A stretch of DNA of 64,000 nucleotides from Adiantum capillus-veneris (lineage: Eukaryota; Streptophyta; Polypodiopsida; Polypodiales; Pteridaceae). Below, one piece after another: positions 53,001-63,514 of this stretch. Under the pieces are notes generated by a model. The model did no database searches and was not told the DNA's origin. It worked only from the letters and a program-made list of their open reading frames with translations. The translations under genes were made by a program, and so were the position numbers. Each line of letters starts with the position of its first letter. Position 1 is the stretch's first letter. The stretch covers positions 1,121,001-1,185,000 of the forward strand of contig CM043967.1 of the NCBI GenBank assembly GCA_014529385.2, read 5' to 3'.

Positions 53001-53112
53001 CTATTTGTTTTAAAACAAAAGTTATTATATCAGAGTCAAACAAACTGTCTTTATACATTACATTGAAAACTAATGAAAATGATTATGATTAAAAACACGG
53101 CTGTTAGCTTAC
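53001..53112 (-). other. Predicted intron in the transposase 5' region
   Basis: Minus-strand donor CCAAAAG|GTAAGC at 53113/53112 and acceptor AAACAAATAG|A at 53001/53000, 112 bp, AT-rich. It ends one base before the transposase ATG. It would join the upstream Cys-rich exon to the transposase exon. Confidence 0.55.
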
Positions 53113-53139
53113 CTTTTGGAGTTAACTCAAGAAAGAATA

Positions 53140-53475
53140 TCAGTCCTCAAACTCTTTGAGAAGATGTGAATAGTCTCTCATCGAAAACTTTTTCTTAGGA
53201 GGTGGGGGAGAAGTGCGTTTGGGACTTGCAGCTCGCTTCTCGATCAAGGTTGATGAGTAGGAAGTTGTTGTTGATGAGGAAGCCTTGGGTGATATGAATG
53301 GGTCTTTTTTGCGTTGAACTTTGCAGAGGAAAACTGGCATCACATGTACGCGTCCGCAACAGCATACACGTCCCCCATGCTTGTGAATTAATAGAGATGT
53401 GCAGAGTAAATTTTCAAGTTGTGGATGTCGTTTTAGCAAACAACCCTTACACTCACAGGGTGCTACTAAAGCCAT
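53140..53475 (-). CDS. Upstream Cys-rich ORF, 111 codons
   Basis: ALVAPCECKGCLLKRHPQLE, then LCTSLLIHKHGGRVCCCGRV and HVMPVFLC: the Cys/His spacing suggests a zinc-binding fold. The C-terminal half is basic and Pro/Ser-rich (KRTSPPPPKKKF). The stop at 53140 lies 27 bases before the predicted splice donor. It could be an upstream ORF in the transposase leader or a second small element protein. No family recognised. Confidence 0.35.
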   Translation of the reverse strand: MALVAPCECKGCLLKRHPQLENLLCTSLLIHKHGGRVCCCGRVHVMPVFLCKVQRKKDPFISPKASSSTTTSYSSTLIEKRAASPKRTSPPPPKKKFSMRDYSHLLKEFED

Positions 53476-53509
53476 AAGTTGTCATAGAATAAAGCTTGCA
53501 GAAGCATGC

Positions 53510-53720
53510 CAGGTATGTGTAGCAGGTTTACTCCTTGAGAGTGTTGGTGTGTGTAGCAGGTGTACTACTTGTGAGTGCTGGTTTGTGGAGCAGGTGTAGA
53601 TCTTGTGGGTGTTGGCTGTTGGCAATGAGTGTATTGCTGAGCAGGAGGTGTAAAATGTGAGGGTTGGTTGCTGGAGGTGAGTGTATTGCTGCTGACAGTG
53701 TGAGGTCTTGTGCCAGGACA
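53510..53720. repeat. GT-rich minisatellite
   Basis: Repeated units with GTGTAGCAGGT, 'TTGAGAGTGTTGGT' and 'GAGTGTATTGCTG', period roughly 36-70 bp. It lies upstream of the Cys-rich ORF, so it could hold the transposon promoter. Confidence 0.7.
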
Positions 53721-54227
53721 ATTTGCTGGAATAAATACACAGCTTGAGTTCATCTGAGCTATTGCTTAGTGGCTTAATGAGCAGTCATTTTCCCCTGGTT
53801 GTAATGGATGAGTGTGTTAATGGGGATCGTTGGACTGAATTCAACATGTCGTTTTTTATTTGATATGATAAGTGTACAAGGTATTTTCATGACGGTGTGT
53901 TGTGTGTGTCATCATTTGTAGAACTGCTCTTTAATGCATGCTGGAAGTATGATAGCCAATTGCTGACAAGCTGCTACTTAACTGTTGTGCAAGTCCATGA
54001 TGAAAAGGGAAGGGCGCTTGCTCCATTTGTAGGAAGGGATGCGATGAGAAAAGAAAGACAAGCCCGCCAGTTGTAGAAAAGGAAAAGCTTAGTGTTAAAT
54101 TAATAGTTCTCCTTGTATGGAAAAATAGACACGTTGTAAAAAGTGTCTCTCTTTTGGGACAAAAATGTATCTTTAAATAGTAGTAGTAGTGTCTAACGTG
54201 TGTCTCTATTCTGGGCCCCGTACTTTT

Positions 54228-54243
54228 ACTGGCACCTCTACCC
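54228..54243 (-). repeat. Right terminal inverted repeat of the pogo-like element
   Basis: ACTGGCACCTCTACCC, the exact reverse complement of the left end, followed by TA. Confidence 0.85.
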
Positions 54244-54245
54244 TA

Positions 54246-54737
54246 AAGGTAGCGAATAGATGTGTCCCGAACCATGGAGGCGTGGGGCTGTAAACCTTTC
54301 TCAATCGCTAGCTTCTTCGTAAAGTGACGTTCAGTATTGCAAGCTTTTCAACGGGGTCGTGGGGTTGTGGGGGGGGGGGGGGCGCGCACGTGGGTGTGCT
54401 TGCGATCAGGGACTACTAGAATTTAAGGAAATTCTAGTGAAAAGGTTCAAATACACTCAATTTACCTTTAAAGTTTTCCATGCGTAGGTTTTCCATGTTT
54501 TTTTAAAAAAAAGCAAGGAGGTGTACATTTAAAAGCAATTTTGTGATCAAGTCCAACTAATTTTACAAAATTAGGATGTACACAAGAAGCAGCTTCAAAA
54601 CTAAGCCTAAAGACCCCTAAACCTCAACATCTCAAGAGATTAGTTGTTAACTCCAATGCCTCACAATTGAAAAGAATTTTTACTTAGATACGAAAACAAG
54701 TTTCTCAAGTGCATATACCAAAAATGAAAGAGAAAGA

Positions 54738-54781
<44 letters not shown>

Positions 54782-55382
54782 GAACAGAGTCTTTATCACT
54801 TTTCCTTTGTTGGATCAACATGGTGTCAAAACTTGGAGCTATAAAAGTGCCTACTCGGCTATCTTATAGCATTTCAAGTAAGCAAGAGCGTAGACAACAC
54901 TGTAGTCATGTTCTTTGTAAGCAAAAAGATAACTAGGTGTAGGTAAGCATATCGAGAAAACACCAAGTTGTTGATAATCCATTGTGCTAAGTGTGCATAC
55001 CATGTGTTAATGTTGGGCTATCACAGCTCTGGCAAGCTCGGCTGGAAAAAAAAGCACACACACACACACACAAGCTCCACCACGCCCCCTGTTCTAGATC
55101 ATTGTGCTACCTCCTGCATGGGAATTTCTTTTTCCCCTCCCAACATTTGGCCCTTATTAACTTTAGGAGGTAGTTCCCACAATGAGCCATGCCCCTTAGC
55201 TTGTTATGTGTGTGATCGTGCATACCCAGCTATACGATATATCACACTCCTTCCACCTTAAGAATAATTTTCATCCTTGAAAATTTCATTAAAAAGAGTA
55301 ATCCTAAATTTGGGAAATCTTTTTCACAGAGTGCTTACTCGCTCCCATGTTGAACTCTCTTTAGTATATTCTTTCCACTTAA
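54246..55382. other. Unassigned spacer with simple repeats
   Basis: No gene recognised. It contains a G-run (54370-54382), a TC run (54741-54779) and a CA run (about 55057-55073). Confidence 0.5.
54741..54779. repeat. (TC)n microsatellite
   Basis: A pure TC run. Confidence 0.95.
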
Positions 55383-57548
55383 CTAAACACTATTTATAAA
55401 TTGTATTTCTAGTTCTTTTCCTCTAGTGTTTAGTATTTTTCCCGGTTCATGTGGAAGAGATTGAGTATCTGTGAGTTCCACTATCTGATCATTTTGAACA
55501 ACATTATTAGATTGACCCGATTTCTTTTTGAGTCTACTAACGTGGAATATTGGATGTATGCCACTTGTATCTAGCAATTAGAGTTTCTAATCCATATCTC
55601 CAACTCTCTTTAGTATTGTGTAAGGTCCACAATACGTTGGTGATAATTTGGACATGGTCCCATCTTCATGATTTCAGACTTTTCAGGCACTTTCAAGGTA
55701 AGAGGCCTTCTATGTAAATCAGTATATGTCTTTGTTCTATTTTGAGCCTTTTTAATATTGTCTTTAACAATTTTAAGCATTTCATTCATATCTTGTAAGA
55801 AGTCTTTAGTTGCCTTAACTTTTTTCCTTTTGCAATCATACTGTATAAGGAGCTCTAGACTGAAACCCATGCATTAACATAAATGGACTATATTCAATGG
55901 AAGAGTGCTTGGCACTGTTATATGCAAACTCTACTATAGGTGAATATTCTTCCCGATTAGTTTTCCATTTACTTACGTATGCTCATAGCATATCTTCTAG
56001 GATTTGATTAATCCTTTCACTTTGACCACCCGTTTGAGGTTGCTCAGTTGCACTCGTGCTTAGTTTAGTGTCCAACCTTTTAAAGACAGCTCTCCAAAAA
56101 TGGCTATTAAATTTCTTGTCTCTATATGACACAATGTATGATGGTAAACCATATAGTCGATAGAGGTTTTCTACAAATAATCTAGCTAGTTCAGGAGTTT
56201 TAACATCAAATTTGGTCAGAATAAAACCTAGCCATTTTGGTTAATGTATCCAGTATTACCCAGACATAGTCGTACCCCCTCTATGTTCTAGGTAATCCAA
56301 CTATAAAATCCATGGAGATACTCTCCCATTTCCCTAAGGGAATTTCTAAGGGATAGAGTCCTCCCATTTTAAGTCTTTCAGCCTTATTGAGCTGACATTT
56401 CTTACGTTTAGCCACATATTTTGGGGCGTCCTTATATATTCTAGACCAATACAATTGCCTCTTAACAAGATTACAAGTCTTGTTTACACGTGGGTGTGCC
56501 GCACTTGGACTATTATCACTCAGAGAGTATTTGGCTCCTAATCTTTTCTTCTTTTGGGACACATACACTACCTCCTTTAATGTATAGTAAATAGCCATTA
56601 TCTATAGCAAAACTCTTCCACTTGAATCCTTCTAAAGCACCCACCATCGATGCTTCATTCTCATTGAAAACCTCTTGTTTTGGATCCCCTTTCCGGATGG
56701 TTTTCCATATCTTGAAATAGGCAAGATCAACGTGACATTTTCCTCTTAATGATTCAAGCAGATCACTATTGAATTGAGTAAAACTCATTCATTTATCATA
56801 GGCATCCCGCTAAGGGAATCTGTTACCACATTATATTTCCCTTTACAATACCTAAGTTCATAATCAAACTCTTGTAAGAGTTCATCCCGTTTGGTCTTAT
56901 GACCTTTCAATTCTATTTGATTGGAAAGCCACTTAATGCTTTCTTGATCAAACTTTATCATGATTTTAGCACCATATAAATAGTGCTTCCATTTCTTCAA
57001 TGCATGAACAATAGCATACTACTCCCTCTCAATTACAAAGTAATTTTGTTGGGCATGGTCTAACATTTTACTTTCAAATGCTATTGGTCGGCCTTCTTGA
57101 GTTAGAACTGCACCTACAACAAAATCACTAGCATCTGTCTCAACCATAAAAGATTAATTGGGATCCACAATGTACAAAATTGGAGTTGTAGCTATTGCTA
57201 CTTTTAATTTTTGCATACTTTTCTTTTGATTTTTCCCCCGCTCAAAGACTTTTCTCTTTCCTTTGAGTTGGTCGGTCATGGGAACTGCTATCTTGGTATA
57301 ATCTTTAATGAATTTATGATAAATCCTAGACATTCCTAAGAACATTTGTAACTCTTCTAGGTTCTTAGGTTTAGGCCATTGTAAAAGGGCTTGGACATTT
57401 TCTGGATCCATCCTAATTCCATCTTTGGAAATGATATGACCAAGATATTTCACTCCTTCAGCAATTAATTCACATTCGGATTCCTTTGCATAAAGAGATT
57501 TTTCTTTGAACAATTGGAACACTTCCCTAAGATGTTCTAAATGCTTCT
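55383..57548 (-). pseudogene. Element N: gypsy pol remnant (RT end, RNase H, integrase, C-terminal segment)
   Basis: In element direction: RT thumb/connection (57548-57154: SLYAKESECELIAEGVKYLG, DGIRMDPENVQALLQWPKP); RNase H (SFMVETDASDFVVGAVLTQE, then ELRYCKGKYNVVTDSLSGM); integrase H2C2 (AHPRVNKTCNLVKRQLYWSR, AKRKKCQLNKAERLKMGGLY) and core (SISMDFIVGLPRT; VWVILDTLTKMARF). The second catalytic Asp appears changed to Tyr (VSYRDKKFNSHFW); the Glu remains (GGQSERINQILEDML). HPIFHVSRLKK and a KILNTRGKELEIQFINS end follow, similar to the entry of a chromodomain. The domain order, the HVSRLKK motif and that end fit a chromovirus. Many stops. The RT palm is cut off by the CACTA element at 57549. 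Confidence 0.85.
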
Positions 57549-57560
57549 CACTACAAGAGG
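57549..57560. repeat. CACTA terminal inverted repeat (left)
   Basis: CACTACAAGAGG, the classic CACTA end; the partner is off the window. Confidence 0.85.
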
Positions 57561-57569
57561 TTGTGTGCT

Positions 57570-57800
57570 CTTGTGACGCTGTTAGCGACGTAAATACACT
57601 GGGTTTTTATAACCCCCGGCGTAGCTAAAACCGTCGCTAATAGCGTCGCTACGAGAGCGTCACTATATGCGTCGCTATATAGCGATGCTCATAGCGACGA
57701 TTATAGCGACGGTTATAGCGACGTTTACACAGAAGTCTATAGCTACGCTCATAGCGACGCTACAGAGCCATAAATAGCGACGGTTATAACGACGCCCGAG
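57570..57800. repeat. CACTA subterminal repeat array
   Basis: About a dozen TAGCGACG / CGTCGCTA words in both orientations, for example CATAGCGACGATTATAGCGA. In En/Spm, short subterminal motifs like these are bound by the TNPA protein. Confidence 0.85.
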
Positions 57801-58423
57801 AGATTTTTTTTTTGGTGACGGGCATTGAATGCCCTGCCACCCATCAACCATATTGTACTTGATTCACTTTTTACAAAAAGTGCAAGGGTAGATAATAGAC
57901 CCAAAATAGTCACCCACAAGACGCATTGTTTGCAAAATTGACAAGCGTAAAATTGACAATTGTACACATCATAGGCAAAATGAATTGATTGGCAAATGTA
58001 ATAATGACAATTGTACAACATCATAGGCATAAAGAATTGATTGGCAAAATGAACTGCGGTGACAAATGTAATAATATACATGGTTCAAAAAGACGTATAA
58101 AATCCGTCTCATGATACATAAGCTATGAGAAACCCTAAACTAATGCTATCTAGCTACGGCTAAACTGACATCGTCTAGTCAGACGTCTCATCGCGTCCAA
58201 GCGGAAAGAGTAAACCCTAATACTAACCATGCCGCCGCGAGAACTGAGAATGTCCATCAGGGCGTTTAAGCCCTTCCTGCCTGCGTACTCGCGCTCGTAC
58301 GGTGTGGGGTCACGTCCTGTCATCGACCATTGTCAAAACATACAAAGATTTCATTATGTTAGAATTAAAAAACTCATAAACCCTAAACTATCGAACATAA
58401 AGAGCAATGCGAAAACACTTACA

Positions 58424-59391
58424 AAATCAGCCTCAAATGATGCCCATCCACTGCTCCCCAAGTGCTGCAAGCTCCCTGCCTCTACTCGCGCTCTGGCTGC
58501 ATCCTTTTGTTGCTTCCACTTGTCGGGATTCTCGCGCGCTGCTTTCTTCGCATTCTTCCAATCTTCTTTGGCCAGCCAATCTGGCCTGTTCCACCCATGC
58601 TTGATTGCTTTTTGCACTTCGGAACGCTTGTGTTTGCAGTATTCGCGCATTCGAATCTTCATCAGGTCTTCATTGAAGCGCTGATCCCGTGTTGGAACGG
58701 GAAACTCATCATGAAGTATGCTGATGACTCTGGCTTTTAAATCACTTGGTACTTCACTCCATTTGTTTAGTATGTAGTGTCTAAACAGCTGAGAGCAAAG
58801 ACCACGCATGCACGAGATCACCTTCTTGCCGTCATCATCCATGATGATGCCACTGCTAAAGTCGACGGAGTAAGGCAAGCCCTTTGGCTGGTGATGCGTG
58901 AACCTGGGTGTCCCGGCAGGGGTCTCTAGCGGCGTGTCGATGGGGGTACGGACGTCAGGTGTCTCCACCGGCGTCTGGGCCCCGAAGCGAGGAGTGTCGA
59001 GTGGGGTGGCTCCTGGCGGAGTAGGTAGAGGTGTGTAGCTACTAGGAACAGTCAGCCGCGCGAAACCTGGCGTAGATGGCTATGTTGTGGCTGGTGTGGG
59101 GGCGGGCAAAGAAGGGGAGGGTAAAGAGCCTCGTCGAACACGAGGCGGTGTGGAGGCATCGGCGGCGGGATCCCCACAACAACCGCCACCGCCACCACTA
59201 GAGCGCCGGTGTCTAGACGAGTGTGAAGATCGTCTCGTCGACACCGAAGCTTCGGAGCACGCCGAATGCTCCGAAAGAGAGGGAGATGCGGATGGAGTAG
59301 GAACGCGCGATGATGCGCCAGAGCGATGACGCTCCACGTACCACTGTCTCTGCTGCGGTGACAAAGAAGAAAGAAACTCCTCATCATCCAT
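58424..59391 (-). pseudogene. TNPA-like CACTA protein (Transposase_24 type), one in-frame stop
   Basis: ATG at 59391 opens MDDEEFLSSLSPQQRQWYVE, a Ser/Arg/Gly-rich region, then TAG at 59082-59080. The same frame continues open for another 218 codons: PSTPGFARLTVPSSY, TP-rich repeats, LPYSVDFSSGIIMDDDGKKV, LRHYILNKWSEVPSDLK-like, then REYCKHKRSEVQKAIKHGW. The last part matches the PF03004-type domain of plant CACTA elements. A donor GATTTT|GTAAGTG at 58424 would end the exon. Downstream, about 58325-58240 reads GRDPTPYEREYAGRKGLNAL, the usual next block, but the phase does not fit my simple junction. A splice acceptor (AATGCAG) lies just before the ATG. Confidence 0.7.
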
Positions 59392-59663
59392 ACCTGCATT
59401 AAACACACGAATATTTAAATTTAATATGATATGAATAGAGTAGACAATGACGCAAAGACCATTAAATTCAATGACGTAATGACGCATATAAATACAATGA
59501 CGCAATGAATTGAGTGATAGAAGAGGCAAGTCGAAAACTCAGAATTTTCAATCAAAAGATGTGAGCGCGAGTAGAAAAGAGCGTTATACACCATGGAAGG
59601 TACTTAGAGAGCCAGAGCTTTTACAACACAGAGCAAAATTGTTCAAATACAATATTTGTGGCT

Positions 59664-62600
59664 TTAAGAGATCTCTCTCTCATCCTCGCATAACTCAGCA
59701 TAACTTCCTATATCTATATAGAGCTCTTTGTTTAAACACATATCCTCTGTTTCATTTTGTAGCTCCTCTGCATGCACCCCATATAGAGTAGTAGCATCTT
59801 GATGCTCGTCTGGCACCACCGCAGCGGCTTCTGATTGAGCATCTTCTCTGATCTCCTCCATTGATGCCGTTGTGATTGGCACATGGTAGCCTTCATACGT
59901 CCTTGCACTACGAGGGGCTACCTCTATGACGTACCACCAGTTTGATGTAGACTTTGTAGGATGAAATATTACCTGCTAGAGCCACATAACTTACATGAGA
60001 GCTTTCAAGCACATAACTTGTAAAAGGGGGATGTTAACTATTTACATACTTACTTGTTCACAATGCTCGGGTAGTACGAAAGTGTCTCTTAGGTCAGTCC
60101 ATTTCTTAGTAGAATCCACCTCAAGAAAACCAGACTCTCCTCTACGCACAATAGCGTTGCGACCCTCCATGATTATCTTGAACCATTGCACGTCGAACAA
60201 GTCGACAAAAAATCCTCTGTAATCGATCCTCAAAATCTCTTGTAGCGTGCCGAAGTAAGTGAGTTCCGCCACCACAGGATCTGCATCAGAGGAATGTCGT
60301 CGACTAGACTGTTCAAATTTTGCCATGATTCCACAATCTTGAGTAAAACGCTTTTTGTCGATCCGTTCCACCCTAAAATGTCGACCTTTACACCATGCTG
60401 CTGTGTATGACTTATACTACAACGAACAAAGATTATGAGTGGCCGTTCAAACGTTTAGAAATAAAGTCACTAGCTAGTCGTACATTGCAAACTTACCTTG
60501 GTCGCGCAACCCCGAGAGTACTCCCACTCTTCCTCAGTCACTTCGTCACCGCATTGTTGTGCGCTTTTCAATTGATTGTGCAACCATCTTAAGCTCATGA
60601 ATGTTGGTAGGCTCTCCAGACCCGTCGGATAGTGCATCGGTGGTCGTCTTCCCCGTCTCCACTCGATTTGTGCCCTTTGTCGCTCTTGCTTTGCATCCTC
60701 ATATTGTGAAATCCACTTTTGCATCACTGGATTGTGAAGCATGCAAAATCGGTTGATTTTAGCCTCTAGATCTTCCGTCATCTTCTTCTCAACACCGAGA
60801 TTGCACATGACAATCCCAGATATGCGCTCATCATCTATGGTTCGCCATAGCGTGTCCCGGGCTTTATCAAATCCGTCTAGCCACTCTCCAATGTACACTA
60901 GGGACTCTGATACCAACCAACCTTCTGCCATGCTACCCTCCGGACGTGCCTTTTGACGCACATATCCCTTAAGCGTTTTCATGAAACGTTCTAAGAAGAA
61001 CATCCATCTGGAATGAACTGTGCCAGCTATTTCCACCTCATCAACTATGTGAACAAGAAGATGCACCTGAATGGTTAGCATGGTAGTAGGAAAATGTTTC
61101 TCAAACATGCACACAAGCTCCGCAGCATTTAGTTTGGCGAATGGTATGGAGTCTACGTTGATCTCCTTTTGTGAGATCCGTTGCACCAGCTTTGCAAGTT
61201 TGTAGATTGTGTTACGGATGTCGAGAGACAAACATCCCTCAATGGCAACCGGTAAAATAAACTGTAAAGTATGTGCAGCAATGATATTAAAGTCCACATT
61301 TTATGCAATGATATTAAAGTCCACTATGAACGTACCTGACACATTTTATGCCAATCGTGTGACTTCAAACCGGTAAGCTTTCCTTCTTTAGTAAAACACG
61401 TTCGGAGCGAGTGCATTACGCCAGTGGGGGTCCGCAAAGATCGAATGGTCTCTTTTACTTTGCGTTCTTGGGCTCTTGTGAAAATCCATGGTGCTTTAGG
61501 GAGTTTTATTGATCCATCAGACGCTGTTTGCGGCCAATATTGCTCCATACGATCCACATTTCTAAGGTCAACTCTGGCTCCCAAAGTATCTTTCTTGCCG
61601 GTCAGATGGTCCCATAGTAGATTACCCACATTCTTGAATATGTGCATTGGATCGAGCAAGTGATTGATCATGAGTCGGGGCCAGTATGGTAACTCGTACC
61701 ATAGAGATAGTCTCTTCATCCCTGGAGGCAATCCGTCATCGCACATCTCCTTCTGCTCTAACCATGCTTGTGCAGACATCCTTGGTGGCTCTCTTCCCAA
61801 AAAGCCGTTGCGTAACACATGATTCTCTGGAAGATACGCTTGATGACCTTCGTAGATTTGCTTCTTCAGTGAGGGCGCACTACGTGCATTCAGTCTAGGT
61901 CCACATGTGACACATGCTCTGTATCCGCTTGTTTGAAGCCCTGCATGTATACACATGATAATAGATCAACTATGGGAAAAAACAAGATTTACAGTGTCTG
62001 AGTGAGGAGTGTCAATAGATCACCTGAGCATTCTATTAGCCCGGGATAGTCATGTATGGTCCACATTAGAATGCCTCTGATCAAAGAATTCCGTCGTCCT
62101 GTGTGTCGGCTCATATCCACCACCTCTATGCCCATCCACAATTGTTGTAGCTCTTCCAATAGTGGACGAAGATACACATCCATATTCTCCACTTTATATC
62201 GCTCTGGCACAATCAAGCTTAGCCATAGGTGCCCCTTCTTCGTAGTCAACCACGGGGGAATGTTGTAGTTGACGATGACAACGGGCCATACACTGTAAGA
62301 TGTTGATCTTTGACCAAATGGATTTACGCCATCCATAGCCAGGCCTAAGCGCAAATTTCGAGCTTCCCTGGCAAAATCCGACCATGTTCCATCTATATGT
62401 TTCCAGGCTACGCAATCTGCAGGAATTCGTAGCACACCATCCGAAGATTTATTCTCCTCATTCCATGATGCTAGGGCGGCCATGGACTTACATTCGAAGA
62501 AATGCTTGATACGAGGAATCAGAGGAAAATGTCGCAAAACCTTTTGTGGAATTTTTGTCTCGTGGAGATCTACTCGATATCTTTCGGAATCACATTTCGG

Positions 62601-63392
62601 ACACTTCTCCATGTCTATGTATTCCCCTCTGAAAAGAATGCAGTCATTAGGACAAGCGTGGATAGAATTGTAATCCATTCCCAAGTTTCGCAAAATATTT
62701 CTTGCTTCATCTCGGGAATCTGGCATCACATTGTCAGCTGGTAGTATGTGCTCTTTAAGCAATCTACACAACATAAAAATACGATACAGTCGTATAAAAA
62801 TCTATCAGATCATTATACATTTAGAGTTTTATTAAAGTAAACTAATTGTAATAGATCACCTGAAAAGCGCTGTGACGCTAGTGTCACTCCATCCAAACTT
62901 TGCCTGCATGTTAAGAAGAACCAGGAGTGCTTTCAATCTAGACATACATGCTCCATTATACAATGGCGTATCGGCTTCACTTTTCATATCATCATAGATA
63001 AGCCTTTCTGAATCCATGATCGTCTCGATCATTTCATCAATCTCGGGCTCAAACATTGCCTCGTTGGGAATGTGCTCTGCATGATCATCCCCCGAGCTGT
63101 CAGAGGCTACATCTTGTGGCCTCACATATGCTGCTTGACCAAAGCGCCTACGAACACATTTATTGGGTTGCAAGATTGCTGCTTGTTGGCCAGCGTCAGA
63201 GTCCGACGAGTTATAATTGGCAACAACTCGATATATAATAGATGGATCGAACTCGCCAAATTCGCGAACGTGCTGCAAAGAAACACGTCTTGTCCGTCGC
63301 ACAGCATGCTTGCATTGATTACAAGGACATAAGACCCTCGTTGAGAGATAGGTGTTTCGGTTGGACGGTCCCACATCCTCGTCACTACTCAT
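59664..63392 (-). CDS. CACTA transposase, TNP2/TNPD type, six exons, apparently intact
   Basis: Binds the ends and catalyses excision. Exons (minus): 63392-62860, 62763-62024, 61940-61336, 61261-60497, 60416-60054, 59972-59664. All five introns are GT-AG and 74-96 bp, and phases match at every junction, giving 3,315 nt or 1,104 codons. Domains: N-terminal Cys region with VLCPCNQCKHAV (Transpos_assoc-like); GWSDTSVTALFR leading into LLKEHILPADNVMP and CPNDCILFRGEY (start of Transposase_21); GLAMDGVNPFGQRSTSYSVW and YNIPPWLTTKKGHLWLSLIV (core); LIECSG/LQTSGYRACVTCG; KSHDWHKMCQ/FILPVAIEG (DUF4218); YFGTLQEILRIDYRGFFVDL (DUF4216) near the C-terminus. The order and length are those of a full TNP2 protein. 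Confidence 0.85.
61286..61324. repeat. Short tandem duplication in a transposase intron
   Basis: GCAATGATATTAAAGTCCAC appears twice, about 25 bp apart, inside the third intron. Confidence 0.8.
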
Positions 63393-63454
63393 AATGAGGA
63401 TAAAAATCTTATAACCTGGACAACAAATTTAATATTCTATTGGCATTCTTCGTC

Positions 63455-63514
<60 letters not shown>

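Larger units (their letters stand above)
48287..54245 (-). mobile_element. Pogo/Tc1-like DNA transposon with TIRs and TA duplication
   Basis: Termini GGGTAGAGGTGCCAGT (48289-48304) and its exact reverse complement (54228-54243) form 16-bp inverted repeats. Both are flanked by TA (48287-48288 and 54244-54245), the target duplication of Tc1/mariner elements. A shorter shared word (AGAGACGC / AGAGACAC) lies just inside. The 5,955-bp interior holds a pogo-type transposase gene on the minus strand, an upstream Cys-rich ORF and about 1.9 kb of other sequence at the left. The transposase is broken, so this copy cannot move by itself. Confidence 0.85.

Noticed and set aside
60905-60922. Minus-strand TGGTATCAGAG inside the CACTA transposase exon
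   Set aside because: No LTR adjoins it and it codes the LVSES segment of the conserved exon; a chance match to a primer site.
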